A program made the position numbers and the translations under genes. A DNA stretch of 64,000 bases from contig JACYLU010000035.1 of assembly GCA_015272325.1 (NCBI GenBank), positions 91,628-155,627 of the forward strand, in the 5' to 3' direction. The first letter of the stretch is position 1, and each line of letters starts with the position of its first letter. Of the stretch, positions 37,498 through 46,796 are shown in pieces. This stretch comes from Synechococcales cyanobacterium C42_A2020_086. GTDB taxonomy: Bacteria; Cyanobacteriota; Cyanobacteriia; Elainellales; Elainellaceae. Under the pieces are notes generated by a model that did not search any database, was not told the origin of the DNA, and saw nothing but the letters and a program-made list of their open reading frames with translations.

Positions 37498-38532
37498 ATG
37501 AGGTTTAGTCAGCTTGTTGCAAAACTCGGTGCTGTGGCGGTCGATTTGGGATCTGATCCGGACATTAGCGGCGTCAGCGCCATTGAAACCGCTCGTCCAC
37601 AAACCATGAGCTATATCGAAGGAGATAAATTTGCAGCGCAGATTGCAACAACGGCCGCTAGCGCTTTGGTACTGCCACAAGACCCTAGCCTGCAAGCTCA
37701 GGCCAGCGAGCGAGGGTTAGCCTGGATTGCCGATCCTGAGCCACGCAAAGTGTTTGCCCAGATCATTGCCCTGTTCTATCAGCCCTTTCGATTGCCAGCA
37801 GGCGTTCATCCCACAGCGGTGATTGATCCGTCGGTGCAACTAGGAAACGATGTGGCGATTGGGGCCCATGTGGTGATTGCCGCAGGCGTCACGCTGGGAG
37901 ATCAGGTGTGTATTCATCCGAACGTGGTGATCTATCCCGATGTCCACATTGGCGACCGGACGGTGCTGCATGCCAACTGTACCATCCACGAGCGCACCCA
38001 GATTGGCGCGGACTGCGTGATTCACAGCGGCGCGGTCATTGGGGCCGAAGGCTTTGGCTTTGTACCCACCTCCGAAGGCTGGCTGAAAATGCAGCAATCA
38101 GGCTATGTCGTGTTGGCAGATGGAGTGGAAGTGGGCTGTAACTCTACGATTGATCGCCCCGCCCTCGACACGACCCGCATTGGTCGCAACACCAAAATTG
38201 ATAATTTAGTGCATATTGCCCATGGCTGCCGGTTAGGCGAAAACTGCATCCTGGCGGGACAGGTGGGGTTGGCAGGAGCAGTTGAAGTGGGCAATCGCGT
38301 GATCATGGCTGGGCAAGTGGGCATTGTCGATCACGTTAAAATTGGGGACGGAGCAATTGCTTCGGCGAAGGCGGGTGTGCATAGCGATGTGGAACCAGGA
38401 GCAATTGTGACGGGAGTTCCCGCCATTCCCCACAAGCTGTTTGTCAAAGCAACCGCTATTTTCAACCGCCTACCCGAGATGTATCAATCGCTGCGGCAGA
38501 TCCAAAAACAGCTCGGGATTGAGCGAAAGTAG
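37498..38532 (+). CDS. lpxD: UDP-3-O-(3-hydroxyacyl)glucosamine N-acyltransferase, copy 2
   Basis: The protein has 344 residues from ATG 37498. The open frame extends upstream to 37330, but that part overlaps copy 1 and does not resemble LpxD; MRFSQLVAKL matches the MKFSQLVQRL start of copy 1. The layout is the uridine-binding domain, a beta helix with regular hexapeptides, and NLVHIAHGC at the catalytic His. The C-terminal helix is short, as in typical LpxD. It is the more canonical of the two copies. The shared start and 3' motif (NRLPEM) point to tandem duplication. Confidence 0.92.
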   Translation: MRFSQLVAKLGAVAVDLGSDPDISGVSAIETARPQTMSYIEGDKFAAQIATTAASALVLPQDPSLQAQASERGLAWIADPEPRKVFAQIIALFYQPFRLPAGVHPTAVIDPSVQLGNDVAIGAHVVIAAGVTLGDQVCIHPNVVIYPDVHIGDRTVLHANCTIHERTQIGADCVIHSGAVIGAEGFGFVPTSEGWLKMQQSGYVVLADGVEVGCNSTIDRPALDTTRIGRNTKIDNLVHIAHGCRLGENCILAGQVGLAGAVEVGNRVIMAGQVGIVDHVKIGDGAIASAKAGVHSDVEPGAIVTGVPAIPHKLFVKATAIFNRLPEMYQSLRQIQKQLGIERK

Positions 38533-38623
38533 CGATTGTGCCAATTTCTGCAGCCTAATGGATGGGAGTCCTCCAGAAAATGGTCGAGTGTATCAGAACA
38601 CTAGACAAGTTGTTCAAATTGAT

Positions 38624-38637
38624 GGTACAAATGTTCT
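38624..38637 (+). promoter_or_regulatory. LexA-binding SOS box upstream of lexA
   Basis: GGTACAAATGTTCT fits at every position the consensus RGTACNNNDGTWCB reported for cyanobacterial LexA. It ends 62 nt before the lexA ATG. A second symmetry, GAACA-N10-TGTTC, lies just upstream at 38596-38615. Autoregulation of lexA is the direct inference. Confidence 0.75.
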
Positions 38638-38699
38638 GAGGAGCCATTTCGGTCCCCGTTTCGGGTTCCATACTGTACTAGTGCTAGCAGGATAAATCT

Positions 38700-39314
38700 A
38701 TGGACGCTCGTCTTACCGAAGTCCAGCAGCAACTTTTTGACTGGCTGGTTGACTACATTAAGCAAAATCAACATTCGCCCTCTATTCGTCAAATGATGCG
38801 AGCGATGGGGTTGAAGTCGCCAGCCCCAATTCAAAGCCGCTTGGAGCATCTACGGGCTAAAGGCTATATTGACTGGACCGAAGGGCGAGCCCGCACAATC
38901 CGGATTCTGCGGCCGCAAGGGGTGCCGATCATGGGCGCAATTGCTGCTGGTTCGGTCGTGGAATCCTTCACCGATTCTGTGGAGCAGCTCGATTTTTCTA
39001 GCTCTTTCTTGCAGCCGGGAGATTACGCACTGCGGGTGCGGGGCGACAGTATGATCGAAGCCCTGATTGCCAGCGGCGATGTGGTGATCATGCGCCCGGT
39101 GCAAGATCCGAAAACCGTCAAGAATGGCACAATTGTGGCGGCACGGGTGAATGGCGACGGGCAAACTCTGAAATACTACTACCGCAAAGGCAACCAGGTG
39201 AAGCTAGAGCCTGCTAATCCCAACTATCCCACAATCGAAGCCGCTGCAACCGATGTAGACGTACAAGGCGTTCTGGTCGCGGTTTGGCGTGGCTACAGTC
39301 ATTTGGCATCTTGA
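38700..39314 (+). CDS. lexA: LexA repressor
   Basis: The protein has 204 residues. A winged-helix DNA-binding domain (about 1-70, SIRQMMRAMGLKSPAPIQ) is joined to an S24 peptidase domain. All self-cleavage residues are present: the Ala83-Gly84 scissile bond, Ser117 in RGDSM and Lys158 in TLKYYY. Some cyanobacteria, such as Synechocystis, have a LexA without these residues and without an SOS role, so this one is of the classical autocleaving kind. Together with the upstream box it supports a working SOS circuit. Confidence 0.95.
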   Translation: MDARLTEVQQQLFDWLVDYIKQNQHSPSIRQMMRAMGLKSPAPIQSRLEHLRAKGYIDWTEGRARTIRILRPQGVPIMGAIAAGSVVESFTDSVEQLDFSSSFLQPGDYALRVRGDSMIEALIASGDVVIMRPVQDPKTVKNGTIVAARVNGDGQTLKYYYRKGNQVKLEPANPNYPTIEAAATDVDVQGVLVAVWRGYSHLAS

Positions 39315-39356
39315 TTGAGCTTCGGGTACTATCGTCTTGCCGAAGCAGGACGCTCA

Positions 39357-40109
39357 ATGAAATTTTTAGGGATTGATTTAGGATGGCAGTCGCAGCCAAG
39401 CGGTGCCTGCTGCTTAGTGAGGCAGGGAGCAGGCTTGCAACTCGCCGATTTGTCGCGTTTAGCCACGGTTGAACAGGTGCTGAACTGGGTTGATGCCCAA
39501 GTCTTGCCGGAGGAACCGGCCATTATCGCTGTAGATGCACCCACGCTGATTGCCAATCCTAGCGGCATGCGGTTGGCTGACCGTCTAACGCACAAGTATT
39601 TTGGTCGCTACCATGCGGGCAGCTATCCAGCAAATCTCAGCCGCCCTTTTGCTCAGCAAACGGTGAATTTTGGGCGGAGTCTAGAGTCCCGTGGCTTTGT
39701 GCATGCACCGGAGATAACGCCGCAGCAGCCGGGACGCTACCAAATCGAAGTGTTTCCCCATCCGGCAATTGTGCAGCTCTTCGGGCTACCCCAGATTTTG
39801 AAATATAAAAAGGGAACTGTGGCCGCACGTCGCCTCGAGCTGCTCCGCTATCGCCAATATATTAGTGAAGTATTGCCAACATTAGAACCGAACGTGAAGT
39901 GGAGCGAGAACGCGGTTCCCCTACCTGAAATTCCCCAAACGGGTCTGGCGATGAAAGCGGTAGAAGACCAGCTCGACAGCCTGATCTGCGCCTATGTGGC
40001 AGCGCACTGGTGGTACTGGGGTCGCGAACGCAACTGGGTACTGGGAGCAGACTCGCCGGAGGTGTGCCGCATAGAGGGCTACATCGTGGTTCCAGCTCTA
40101 GTTCGTTAA
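39357..40109 (+). CDS. DUF429-family protein (predicted RNase H-like fold)
   Basis: The product has 250 residues from ATG 39357; the in-frame region upstream to 39315 does not resemble the family. The start MKFLGIDLGWQ is the first beta strand of an RNase H/actin-like fold with the catalytic-type Asp. IIAVDAPTLI and QIEVFPHPAIVQLFGL are family motifs, and the C-terminal EDQLDSLICAYVAA holds conserved acidic residues. DUF429 proteins are predicted nucleases without a known substrate. It follows lexA by 42 bp and could be co-transcribed and SOS-linked (inference). Confidence 0.85.
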   Translation: MKFLGIDLGWQSQPSGACCLVRQGAGLQLADLSRLATVEQVLNWVDAQVLPEEPAIIAVDAPTLIANPSGMRLADRLTHKYFGRYHAGSYPANLSRPFAQQTVNFGRSLESRGFVHAPEITPQQPGRYQIEVFPHPAIVQLFGLPQILKYKKGTVAARRLELLRYRQYISEVLPTLEPNVKWSENAVPLPEIPQTGLAMKAVEDQLDSLICAYVAAHWWYWGRERNWVLGADSPEVCRIEGYIVVPALVR

Positions 40110-40720
40110 AAATCACATTCCGCTGCACCCATCTGGCATTTGATGCGCTGCTATTGAACTGCTATTGAACTTGGCTCAAATAGGCTGCGTCCTAGCAAAA
40201 CTGGCACAACTATATCTCTTCAATTACTTTCACAAATAGAGATTGAATATCATGCTCTTCCAAACCATTTGAAATATCCTTCCCCCATTGTGCAATCGTC
40301 ACATAACCAACTTGACACTCGACACCGTTCATTAGATATTCACCGGATATTCACCCAATCTCTGCTCTCCTCGCTCTGTTTGCGCTTTAGGTGTCAGCCC
40401 CACTTCGTTATCAAGCTCGATGCCAACGCTGCTAGCGTGACCTTACTAGAGTGATCTTTATTTACGAAGCTCTGTCGATTCATGCGGGATGTCACTAATG
40501 CCATTCACGACGACGCTCCCACAGTGCCCGAGAGTGAAGTACAGCAGCAGATAACCTTGAATTCAACACTAGCGGCTTTCGCCCGTCTGCTGCCACGCAG
40601 TGTCAGATCAGATGACTGGCAGGAGCAACCAACCTAAGCCGAACATTTTCTGTCAAACTCAGTACTGTGGTTTGTCTTTCCCATTCGTACCCAAGCTCGA
40701 TTCTTATCGATTAGCGATTC
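40110..40720. other. Intergenic region, about 610 bp, between convergent genes
   Basis: No supported gene, hairpin or repeat was found; the short frames present look random. Confidence 0.35.
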
Positions 40721-42511
40721 TCAGTTCTGGGATAGCTCCAGCTCATAGATATTCCACAAAGCGCCTCCTAAAGCCGAGAACTGCACCCCTTCGATGTGGT
40801 TGCGCACCGCAGACAGCGCCAGCGGATTCACCAAAAAAATCATCGGCACATATTCCTGCACCAGTTTTTGGGCTTCGGCATAGATTTGCTTGCGCTTGTC
40901 GTCAATCAGCTCTTGCCCGCCTCGCACATAGAGCCGTCCGATTTCGGCTTCCCAGTCTGCCACTTGCCGTCCCTCTAGGGGTTCTCGCCCTGGTCCGGGC
41001 TTTTGGTTGAAAAAGTGAAGCTGCCCGTCAGGTGACCAGACATTGCGACCGCCGTCCGGTTCGATGCCGGCACCTGATAGCCCCAGGAGAACTGCATCCC
41101 AATCCAGGGTGTCCGAGGTTCTGCCAATCAGCGTGTTGAAGGCGATGGGCTGAAAATCAACCCTGATGCCGATTTTACCCAAATCTTGCATGATTTGCGT
41201 GCCCATTGCCTCGCGGATCTTGTTGCCGGCGTTGGTGAGCAGCGTGAATCGCACGCGATTGCCATCTGCATCAAGCAACTGATTTTGAGCATCGTACTGG
41301 AAGCCAGCCCCTAGCAAGAGCTGTTTAGCACGCTCAGGATCATACTCGTAGGTCGGCAATCCTTGTTCTGGGGATAGATAAAAGGGACTTTGGATGTAAA
41401 TCGGCGAATGCTGCGGCACACCCAACCCCTGATAGATATTGTTAATCATTGTGGGGCGGTCGATGGCATGAGCCACAGCGCGGCGAAAGTCTACAGAGTT
41501 AAACCAGCGGGACTTGATCGGATCAACAACCGGCTTGCCGTTGCGGCGTCCAGTGTTGAGATTAAAGGTAAGAAACGACGAACTCAGCGCCGGTCCACCA
41601 TTGTAAATCGTGAAATTGCCGCGCTTTTCTTCTCGCTTGATCAGCGCAAAGTACTCGGGCGTAATTCCTTCTACATCTAGCCCACCTGCCCGGAACTGAG
41701 TTAAAGACGCATCGGTCGATTCAATAATTTGAAAAATAACTTGATCGATATAGGGCTGCGGGCGACCCTGGTTATCCTGACGCCAGTAGTGGGGGTTGCG
41801 CTCTAAAATGACCCGCTCGCCCGGCTGATAGCTTCTAAGGCGGTAGGGTCCGCTGCCAATAATTTCTTGAGGATTGGTATTGGTGCCCCAAGCCGCCAAA
41901 AAGCGCGAGCGACCATCCTCCCCCGTCGAGAAGACATACTGCCGCAGGGCATGTTTGGGCAGAAAACTACTACCCGCAAAGCGAAGCAGCGGCGCAAAGG
42001 GTTCGGGAGCAGCAAATTCGACTCGGCGCTCGTCGAGCTTGCGCACAGTAGGAAAACGGCCCTGCTCACCGATGCGGAAAATATCGCTAAGGCTACTGGG
42101 AATCTGATCGTTAAAAATAATATCGTTGTAGGTGAAGACGATATCATCGACCGTGATCGGCTCGCCGTCCGACCACTTTAGCCCTTGCCGCAGGGTATAA
42201 ACAATGCGCCGCTGGTCTGGCGAGATCTCCCAGGATTCTGCTAGTCCAGGTTTCAGTTCACCCGTGCGACCGTCGGTGCTCAGCAGCCCGTCGTACAGGT
42301 ATCCCAAGATTTCACTGGAGCTGGCCTCGTCACTAGTGACTAAGTTGAAAGTTTTGGGATCGCTGAGGCTGCTCACCACAATACGAGGCACCCGCGCTGC
42401 CTGCGAGCGAAACTGATCGAGACTGCAAGCCGCCAGAGTAACCGCCATCATTCCGATACAGGCAAGCCCCAGCAGACGCCGCAGCAACCGCCACCAATTG
42501 TTCTGAGCCAT
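40721..42511 (-). CDS. Peptide/oligopeptide-type ABC transporter substrate-binding lipoprotein
   Basis: The product has 596 residues from ATG 42511; an ATG ten codons upstream (42541) is the alternative. The signal peptide ends in a lipobox VTLAAC with Cys29 for lipidation. The mature protein is an SBP_bac_5 (DppA/OppA-like) domain with LKPGLAESWEISPDQRRIVYTLR and GLKWSDGEPITVDDIVFTYND. It should sit on the periplasmic face and deliver peptides or similar solutes to a permease. No permease or ATPase gene adjoins it. Confidence 0.9.
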   Translation of the reverse strand: MAQNNWWRLLRRLLGLACIGMMAVTLAACSLDQFRSQAARVPRIVVSSLSDPKTFNLVTSDEASSSEILGYLYDGLLSTDGRTGELKPGLAESWEISPDQRRIVYTLRQGLKWSDGEPITVDDIVFTYNDIIFNDQIPSSLSDIFRIGEQGRFPTVRKLDERRVEFAAPEPFAPLLRFAGSSFLPKHALRQYVFSTGEDGRSRFLAAWGTNTNPQEIIGSGPYRLRSYQPGERVILERNPHYWRQDNQGRPQPYIDQVIFQIIESTDASLTQFRAGGLDVEGITPEYFALIKREEKRGNFTIYNGGPALSSSFLTFNLNTGRRNGKPVVDPIKSRWFNSVDFRRAVAHAIDRPTMINNIYQGLGVPQHSPIYIQSPFYLSPEQGLPTYEYDPERAKQLLLGAGFQYDAQNQLLDADGNRVRFTLLTNAGNKIREAMGTQIMQDLGKIGIRVDFQPIAFNTLIGRTSDTLDWDAVLLGLSGAGIEPDGGRNVWSPDGQLHFFNQKPGPGREPLEGRQVADWEAEIGRLYVRGGQELIDDKRKQIYAEAQKLVQEYVPMIFLVNPLALSAVRNHIEGVQFSALGGALWNIYELELSQN

Positions 42512-42625
42512 GTCCGTCTTCCATCCAGCTTTCTGGATCATAGAAGAAACCGAACCCAACCGGGGGAGATGCACCGCATATTAACAGACCGCCGCCACAG
42601 CAGAGGGGCTATCCTGCTACCCTCC

Positions 42626-42997
42626 TCAAGAGGCAATCCTAAAACCACACTCAATGGGGTATCCCATTGCCCTCCAAGCCGGCAACCCGCCCTGCACTTC
42701 CGAGACATTACAGAATCCAGCCTGTCGCAATCGGGCTGCTGCCAGCGCGGTCTCCTCGTCTGCGTCGCTGTAGACATAAATATCGCGATTCAACTCTAGA
42801 CTACGGAGCGCTCGTTCAACCAGTTCTGGAGCTGGCATATTGATGGCACCCAAGATTCGGCTAAACAGGAAATCAGAGCGCGGGCGAACATCAATAATTG
42901 TCAAGGCAGGCTCACCCCAGTCCAAACGAGCCTTGAGGTCATAGACGCGAGAATTAGCTCGCAAGGGAGGAGGAGTCGGAATAATACCAAATAGCAT
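42626..42997 (-). CDS. Rhodanese-like domain protein lacking the catalytic Cys
   Basis: The protein has 123 residues from ATG 42997. A single rhodanese domain shows LTIIDVRPRSDF, GAINMPAPEL and VSEVQGGLPAWRAMGYPI. In active sulfurtransferases the loop after the strand (IYVY) starts with the nucleophilic Cys; here it reads SDADEETA with no Cys at that place. It is therefore probably a binding or regulatory module instead of an active sulfurtransferase. Confidence 0.82.
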   Translation of the reverse strand: MLFGIIPTPPPLRANSRVYDLKARLDWGEPALTIIDVRPRSDFLFSRILGAINMPAPELVERALRSLELNRDIYVYSDADEETALAAARLRQAGFCNVSEVQGGLPAWRAMGYPIECGFRIAS

Positions 42998-43522
42998 AGG
43001 GTGCAGCGCCAAGGTTGAGGAGACTTTTCTGCACTGTAACAAGATTCTTCTAGAGTTGCAAATTTTTATTTAGATAATCTTGACTAAAGGAGTAAATTGT
43101 GTAGCAAGAGACAGAAATCTCTCGTCCGATAGTGGAATTCCACGGCTGAATTTGATAATCCGTCTCGATAATTACACCGGAAAAGCCTTGAATCTGTAGG
43201 AACCCAGGAATTTAGGGATCTATTCTATTGAGTTCCACACTTTCTACCCTTTACCCCTAAAACCCTATCCTGTGCTGCGTCTAAGCATTGTCTAGGCGTT
43301 GATGAGGCTGCGGTAGGGATTGTTTGACATTTATCTGACATCAGACATATCTTGCTTCAGCCAACCGGATACTGATGGCAGGCAGGATGAAGCTCGTAGA
43401 CTCCGCCTGCCGTGATGCTTCCATCGATGGGCACAATCGAATTTTCTTCATCTGCTTCCCCCCGGATTGCTTTGTCCGTTCGGTAAGATCGGGGCAACGG
43501 ATTCATTTGAAGGACTGTTAAG
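42998..43522. other. Intergenic region upstream of moaA, about 525 bp
   Basis: No gene was found. It must hold the divergent promoters of moaA and the rhodanese-like gene. No Moco-riboswitch-like motif was recognised. Confidence 0.35.
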
Positions 43523-44539
43523 GTGGCTGCCCCTGTGAATGCTGGTACCATAAGCCCCGTTGTCGATTATTTGAGAATTAGCTTAATTGACCGCTGCAAT
43601 TTTCGCTGCCAGTACTGCATTCCCGATGAAGCAGAGTTGGAGTATCTGCGGCAGCAGGAGGTGCTCACCAATGCTGAATTGCTGCAACTGCTGCAGGACG
43701 TGTTTATCCCCACCGGCTTTACCCGCTTTCGGCTAACGGGTGGCGAGCCGCTGCTGCGGCCGGGAGTAGTCGATCTGGTTCGCCAAATTGCTGCTTTACC
43801 GCAAACCCAAGATTTGTCTATGACGACCAATGGGTTTTTGCTGGCGGGCATGGCGGACGAGTTGTATCGGGCAGGGCTGCGACGGATCAACATTAGCCTT
43901 GATTCGCTTGAGCCAGAGACGTTTGATCGGATCATTGGTAATCGGGGGCGAACCCGCTGGCAGCAGGTGTGGGAGGGAATTCAAGCGGCCTACGCCGTGG
44001 GGTTCAATCCTCTGAAGCTCAATGTGGTGGTGATTCCCGGTGTCAACGATCACGAAGTGTTGGATCTAGCTGCATTAAGCATCGACCGAGAATGGCATGT
44101 GCGCTTCATTGAGTTCATGCCGATTGGCAATGCTCATCTGTTTGGTCAGCAAGGCTGGGTGAACTCGGAGGATCTGCGACAGCAGATTCGGCAACGCTGG
44201 GGGCTAACTGGAGGGCAAGTTAGGGGCAATGGTCCAGCAGATGTGTTCCAAATTCCCGGCGCGAAAGGCACCTTGGGCTTTATTAGCCAAATGTCGGAGT
44301 GCTTTTGTGACCGCTGCAACCGAATGCGGCTCTCTGCCGATGGCTGGTTGCGTCCCTGCTTGCTGAACGAAACCGGGCAACTCGACCTGAAAACCGCTCT
44401 GCGCTCAGGTGTTCCCCTATCTGAGCTGCGAATGCAGGTCCAGGAACTGCTCAACGCTAAACCCACGATTAATTTCAAAATGCGAGAGTCGGGCACAACG
44501 GGAGCCTATTCCCGCACCATGTCGCAGATTGGCGGCTAA
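43523..44539 (+). CDS. moaA: GTP 3',8-cyclase MoaA
   Basis: The protein has 338 residues starting with GTG 43523. The radical-SAM [4Fe-4S] ligands are Cys25, Cys29 and Cys32 (CNFRCQYC); the C-terminal second cluster uses [10 protein letters not shown] plus the Cys in LRPCL. The GTGG-like SAM site is [11 protein letters not shown], and the C-terminal Gly-Gly needed for activity is present. MoaA with MoaC converts GTP to cyclic pyranopterin monophosphate in molybdenum cofactor synthesis. No other moa gene is adjacent. Confidence 0.94.
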   Translation: MAAPVNAGTISPVVDYLRISLIDRCNFRCQYCIPDEAELEYLRQQEVLTNAELLQLLQDVFIPTGFTRFRLTGGEPLLRPGVVDLVRQIAALPQTQDLSMTTNGFLLAGMADELYRAGLRRINISLDSLEPETFDRIIGNRGRTRWQQVWEGIQAAYAVGFNPLKLNVVVIPGVNDHEVLDLAALSIDREWHVRFIEFMPIGNAHLFGQQGWVNSEDLRQQIRQRWGLTGGQVRGNGPADVFQIPGAKGTLGFISQMSECFCDRCNRMRLSADGWLRPCLLNETGQLDLKTALRSGVPLSELRMQVQELLNAKPTINFKMRESGTTGAYSRTMSQIGG

Positions 44540-44551
44540 TCACAGCTCCAG

Positions 44552-45187
44552 CTAGGACTGGGTTGAAGCTGCTAGGGCAGCCCGTACCCATAGCGCTAAA
44601 CCGCCTCCACGACCGCGAGCTGCGACTCCCTCGGGTGTTGCCCAAAAGAACGTGAAGAAGGGCAGTTGGGCAATCGAACGTTGGGCAAACGGTTCCGGAT
44701 GTGGCTTTCCAAATCGGCCGTGATACACTGGGCGACCCCAAACCGCGAGCTGCATATGGTCAAAATCGAAGGCGAGTAGATTTCTCTGATCTCCATAGCG
44801 CATGGGACCAGAGAGCCGCAGCCGCAGCCCGCCCAACTGAATCTGATTGTGAATGTTGCCGCTTCCTGACTCAGGCGTGCTAGTGCAATTCTCAAACTCG
44901 ATCTGCGCCGGCACCCATTTCGGCTGATACAGTCCCCGTCCGATCCCCTGCTGCTGTCGTAACGTGGCTTTGCCAGTGGTGAAGAAGCAGAGTCGCCAGT
45001 CGCCGAGCAAGGCAGTGATCGGAATCACCAACCGCTGCTGCTTGGCTGCCTTTTCTGCCTGAAGCAGTGCCATCACTAGATGCTTAGCGGCAGGGCGCTG
45101 CCCTTCACCTCGAAAAGCAGCCGCGGCTTGACTGAGGAGGGCGGCACTTTCGGACCAGAGAGGTTGAGTCTTGGAATGGGGTGTCAT
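44552..45187 (-). CDS. Uncharacterised conserved cyanobacterial-type protein, possibly fibrillin-like
   Basis: The product has 211 residues from ATG 45187; the frame runs further upstream, but that stretch contains the rpsD terminator and is unlikely to be coding. Motifs are LLGDWRLCFFTTGK, IQLGGLRLRLSGP, NLLAFDFDHMQL and ARGRGGGLALWV. The strand-rich pattern starting with a GDWRL element recalls lipocalin-like PAP/fibrillin proteins of plastids, but this is a loose resemblance. It converges with moaA after 12 bp. Confidence 0.65.
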   Translation of the reverse strand: MTPHSKTQPLWSESAALLSQAAAAFRGEGQRPAAKHLVMALLQAEKAAKQQRLVIPITALLGDWRLCFFTTGKATLRQQQGIGRGLYQPKWVPAQIEFENCTSTPESGSGNIHNQIQLGGLRLRLSGPMRYGDQRNLLAFDFDHMQLAVWGRPVYHGRFGKPHPEPFAQRSIAQLPFFTFFWATPEGVAARGRGGGLALWVRAALAASTQS

Positions 45188-45234
45188 GACTTTGGACTCG
45201 ATCGAGATACCGAAGCGATAGAAAAATCTCACAG

Positions 45235-45272
45235 AAAAAGCTCTCGGACTGACGGATCCCCAAGAGCTTTTT
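45235..45272 (-). terminator. Terminator downstream of rpsD (bidirectional hairpin)
   Basis: AAAAAGCTCT (45235-45244) and AGAGCTTTTT (45263-45272) are exact reverse complements, giving a 10-bp stem with T-runs in both directions. On the minus strand it lies 75 bp after the rpsD stop codon. Confidence 0.85.
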
Positions 45273-45347
45273 AAAACATCTAAACCTGAAAATTTAAACC
45301 TGAAAACTAGATGGCGCATCGCAGCCGCACGATGCTGCCAACCCAAC

Positions 45348-45956
45348 CTACGCCTGACGGGAGTAGTACTCAACCACGAGTAGTTCGTTGACTTGCAGTG
45401 CTACCCATTCCCGTTCAACCATGCCGTTGACCTTGCCTTCCAACTTGTTCTTGTCAAATTCCAGGTGGCTCGGCAAGTGGGCCAACCCTGGAAACTGGAG
45501 ATTTGCCTCCACGAGCTTGCGAGAGCGGTCACTATCGCGCACTCCAATTACATCTCCGGGCTTGCATTGATAGCTGGCAATATCCACGACCCGTCCGTTG
45601 ACTGTAACGTGACCGTGATTCACCAACTGACGGGCACCGGGAATGGTGGGAGCCATGCCCATACGAAACACTGTGTTGTCTAGCCGCATCTCTAGGAGTT
45701 GCAGCAGCACTTGCCCCGTTGAACCTGCGGCTCGGCGAGCACGGCGCACATAGCGCAGCATTTGCCGCTCGGAAACCCCATAGTTGAAGCGCAGCTTCTG
45801 CTTTTCTTCTAACCGAATGGCGTACTCTGAGCGCTTTTTGCGAGCCTGACCATGTTGACCCGGTGGATAAGCCCGTTTGGGAGACTTGCGCGTCAGACCG
45901 GGTAATTCACCGAGGCGACGCACAACCCTGAGGCGGGGACCTCGATATCGCGACAT
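45348..45956 (-). CDS. rpsD: 30S ribosomal protein S4
   Basis: The protein has 202 residues, normal length. The N-terminus [20 protein letters not shown] and [13 protein letters not shown] match S4 of cyanobacteria and plastids. The central S4 RNA-binding domain has [13 protein letters not shown] and [14 protein letters not shown]. It is a primary 16S rRNA binder in 30S assembly. The gene is monocistronic with its own terminator, as is usual in cyanobacteria. Confidence 0.97.
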   Translation of the reverse strand: MSRYRGPRLRVVRRLGELPGLTRKSPKRAYPPGQHGQARKKRSEYAIRLEEKQKLRFNYGVSERQMLRYVRRARRAAGSTGQVLLQLLEMRLDNTVFRMGMAPTIPGARQLVNHGHVTVNGRVVDIASYQCKPGDVIGVRDSDRSRKLVEANLQFPGLAHLPSHLEFDKNKLEGKVNGMVEREWVALQVNELLVVEYYSRQA

Positions 45957-46465
45957 CTAGTTTCCTCTCTGAAATCTTTCCAAAGTTATTATTCTAGCCT
46001 TTCTTCCAACAAAGAGGTAGCTTCTTCGTCCAGCAGCCCATTGGTTCCTGTGTCCAGCAGCGCTGCCCGGCGCTTAACGAGAGCAATGCTCCTGCAAACG
46101 CTTAACTTAACCGTCAAGAATAACTGACCTATTGCCGGCGCTATTGAAGTATTAAAAAATATTGAAAAATTAAAAATATTGAAATGGCTCTATCCCAAGC
46201 TCAATTAACAATGCCAATAGAAGAATCTTATTTATCCTCCGTAGGGCAATTAAGAGAATTGATTCTGATTGAAACCAAATTGTTGCTCGCCCCGGTTGCA
46301 AATGGCTTGTGCTAGCATAAGATATTGAGAATGTTCCCCAGCTCTGGAGCATCACACGGACAGCCACACGCAGCTACACGCAACTGATGCGGCTTCAACA
46401 TTTGGGGAACGTCAAGTAAGTAGAGATTTGCAAAATTCAATGATTACTTTATGACTGAAGGTGTT
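45957..46465. other. Intergenic region, about 500 bp, AT-rich
   Basis: No gene was found. Near 46151-46186 a direct repeat of the type TTAAAAATATTGAAA occurs twice. The stretch carries the rpsD promoter on the minus strand and that of the DUF4327 gene on the plus strand. Confidence 0.35.
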
Positions 46466-46684
46466 ATGAACCAGCAGGTTGCTCACCCGATGGAAAAGTT
46501 TCAGCGTCAAGTTCGCTCGTTGGTAGACTCAAAAGTCGTCCGACCGAACGACAGACTTTGGAAAATCGCTTTGCTGTATGGAGATGAGTGGTCCTATTGG
46601 AAACGAGAACTAGAAGATTTCGAGTTTTCCATGCAAGATCCCATTAGCGCCCTTTTAGCAGTAGAAACGTGGGAAGAAGCATAG
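46466..46684 (+). CDS. DUF4327-like small protein
   Basis: The product has 72 residues. FQRQVRSLVDSKVVRPND, a central DEWSYWKRELEDFEF and the C-terminal MQDPISALLAVETWEE match the pattern of DUF4327, a short helical family restricted to cyanobacteria (several paralogues per genome). The function is unknown. ATG 46466 is preferred because GAAGG lies just upstream; ATG 46451 is in frame. Confidence 0.7.
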   Translation: MNQQVAHPMEKFQRQVRSLVDSKVVRPNDRLWKIALLYGDEWSYWKRELEDFEFSMQDPISALLAVETWEEA

Positions 46685-46690
46685 GGCAGG

Positions 46691-46754
46691 AGCCTATCTG
46701 AATCTTGCTTACCCAAGGGCTGCTCTGACCCGAGAGCGGCAAAACAGATAGGCT
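46691..46754. terminator. Long stem-loop between convergent genes
   Basis: AGCCTATCTG (46691-46700) pairs exactly with CAGATAGGCT (46745-46754). A nested stem GCTCT/AGAGC lies within the loop. It sits between the 3' ends of the DUF4327 and PP2C genes, so a bidirectional terminator or mRNA-end structure is likely, although no long T-run follows. Confidence 0.5.
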
Positions 46755-46796
46755 TCTCTAGAGACGACTTTCCGACCATGCAGTGAGTTGCGTGAC

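Noticed and set aside
44552..45373. Longer 273-residue form of the gene next to moaA
   Set aside because: The added N-terminal part would run through the rpsD terminator hairpin at 45235-45272; the ATG at 45187 is the first after it.
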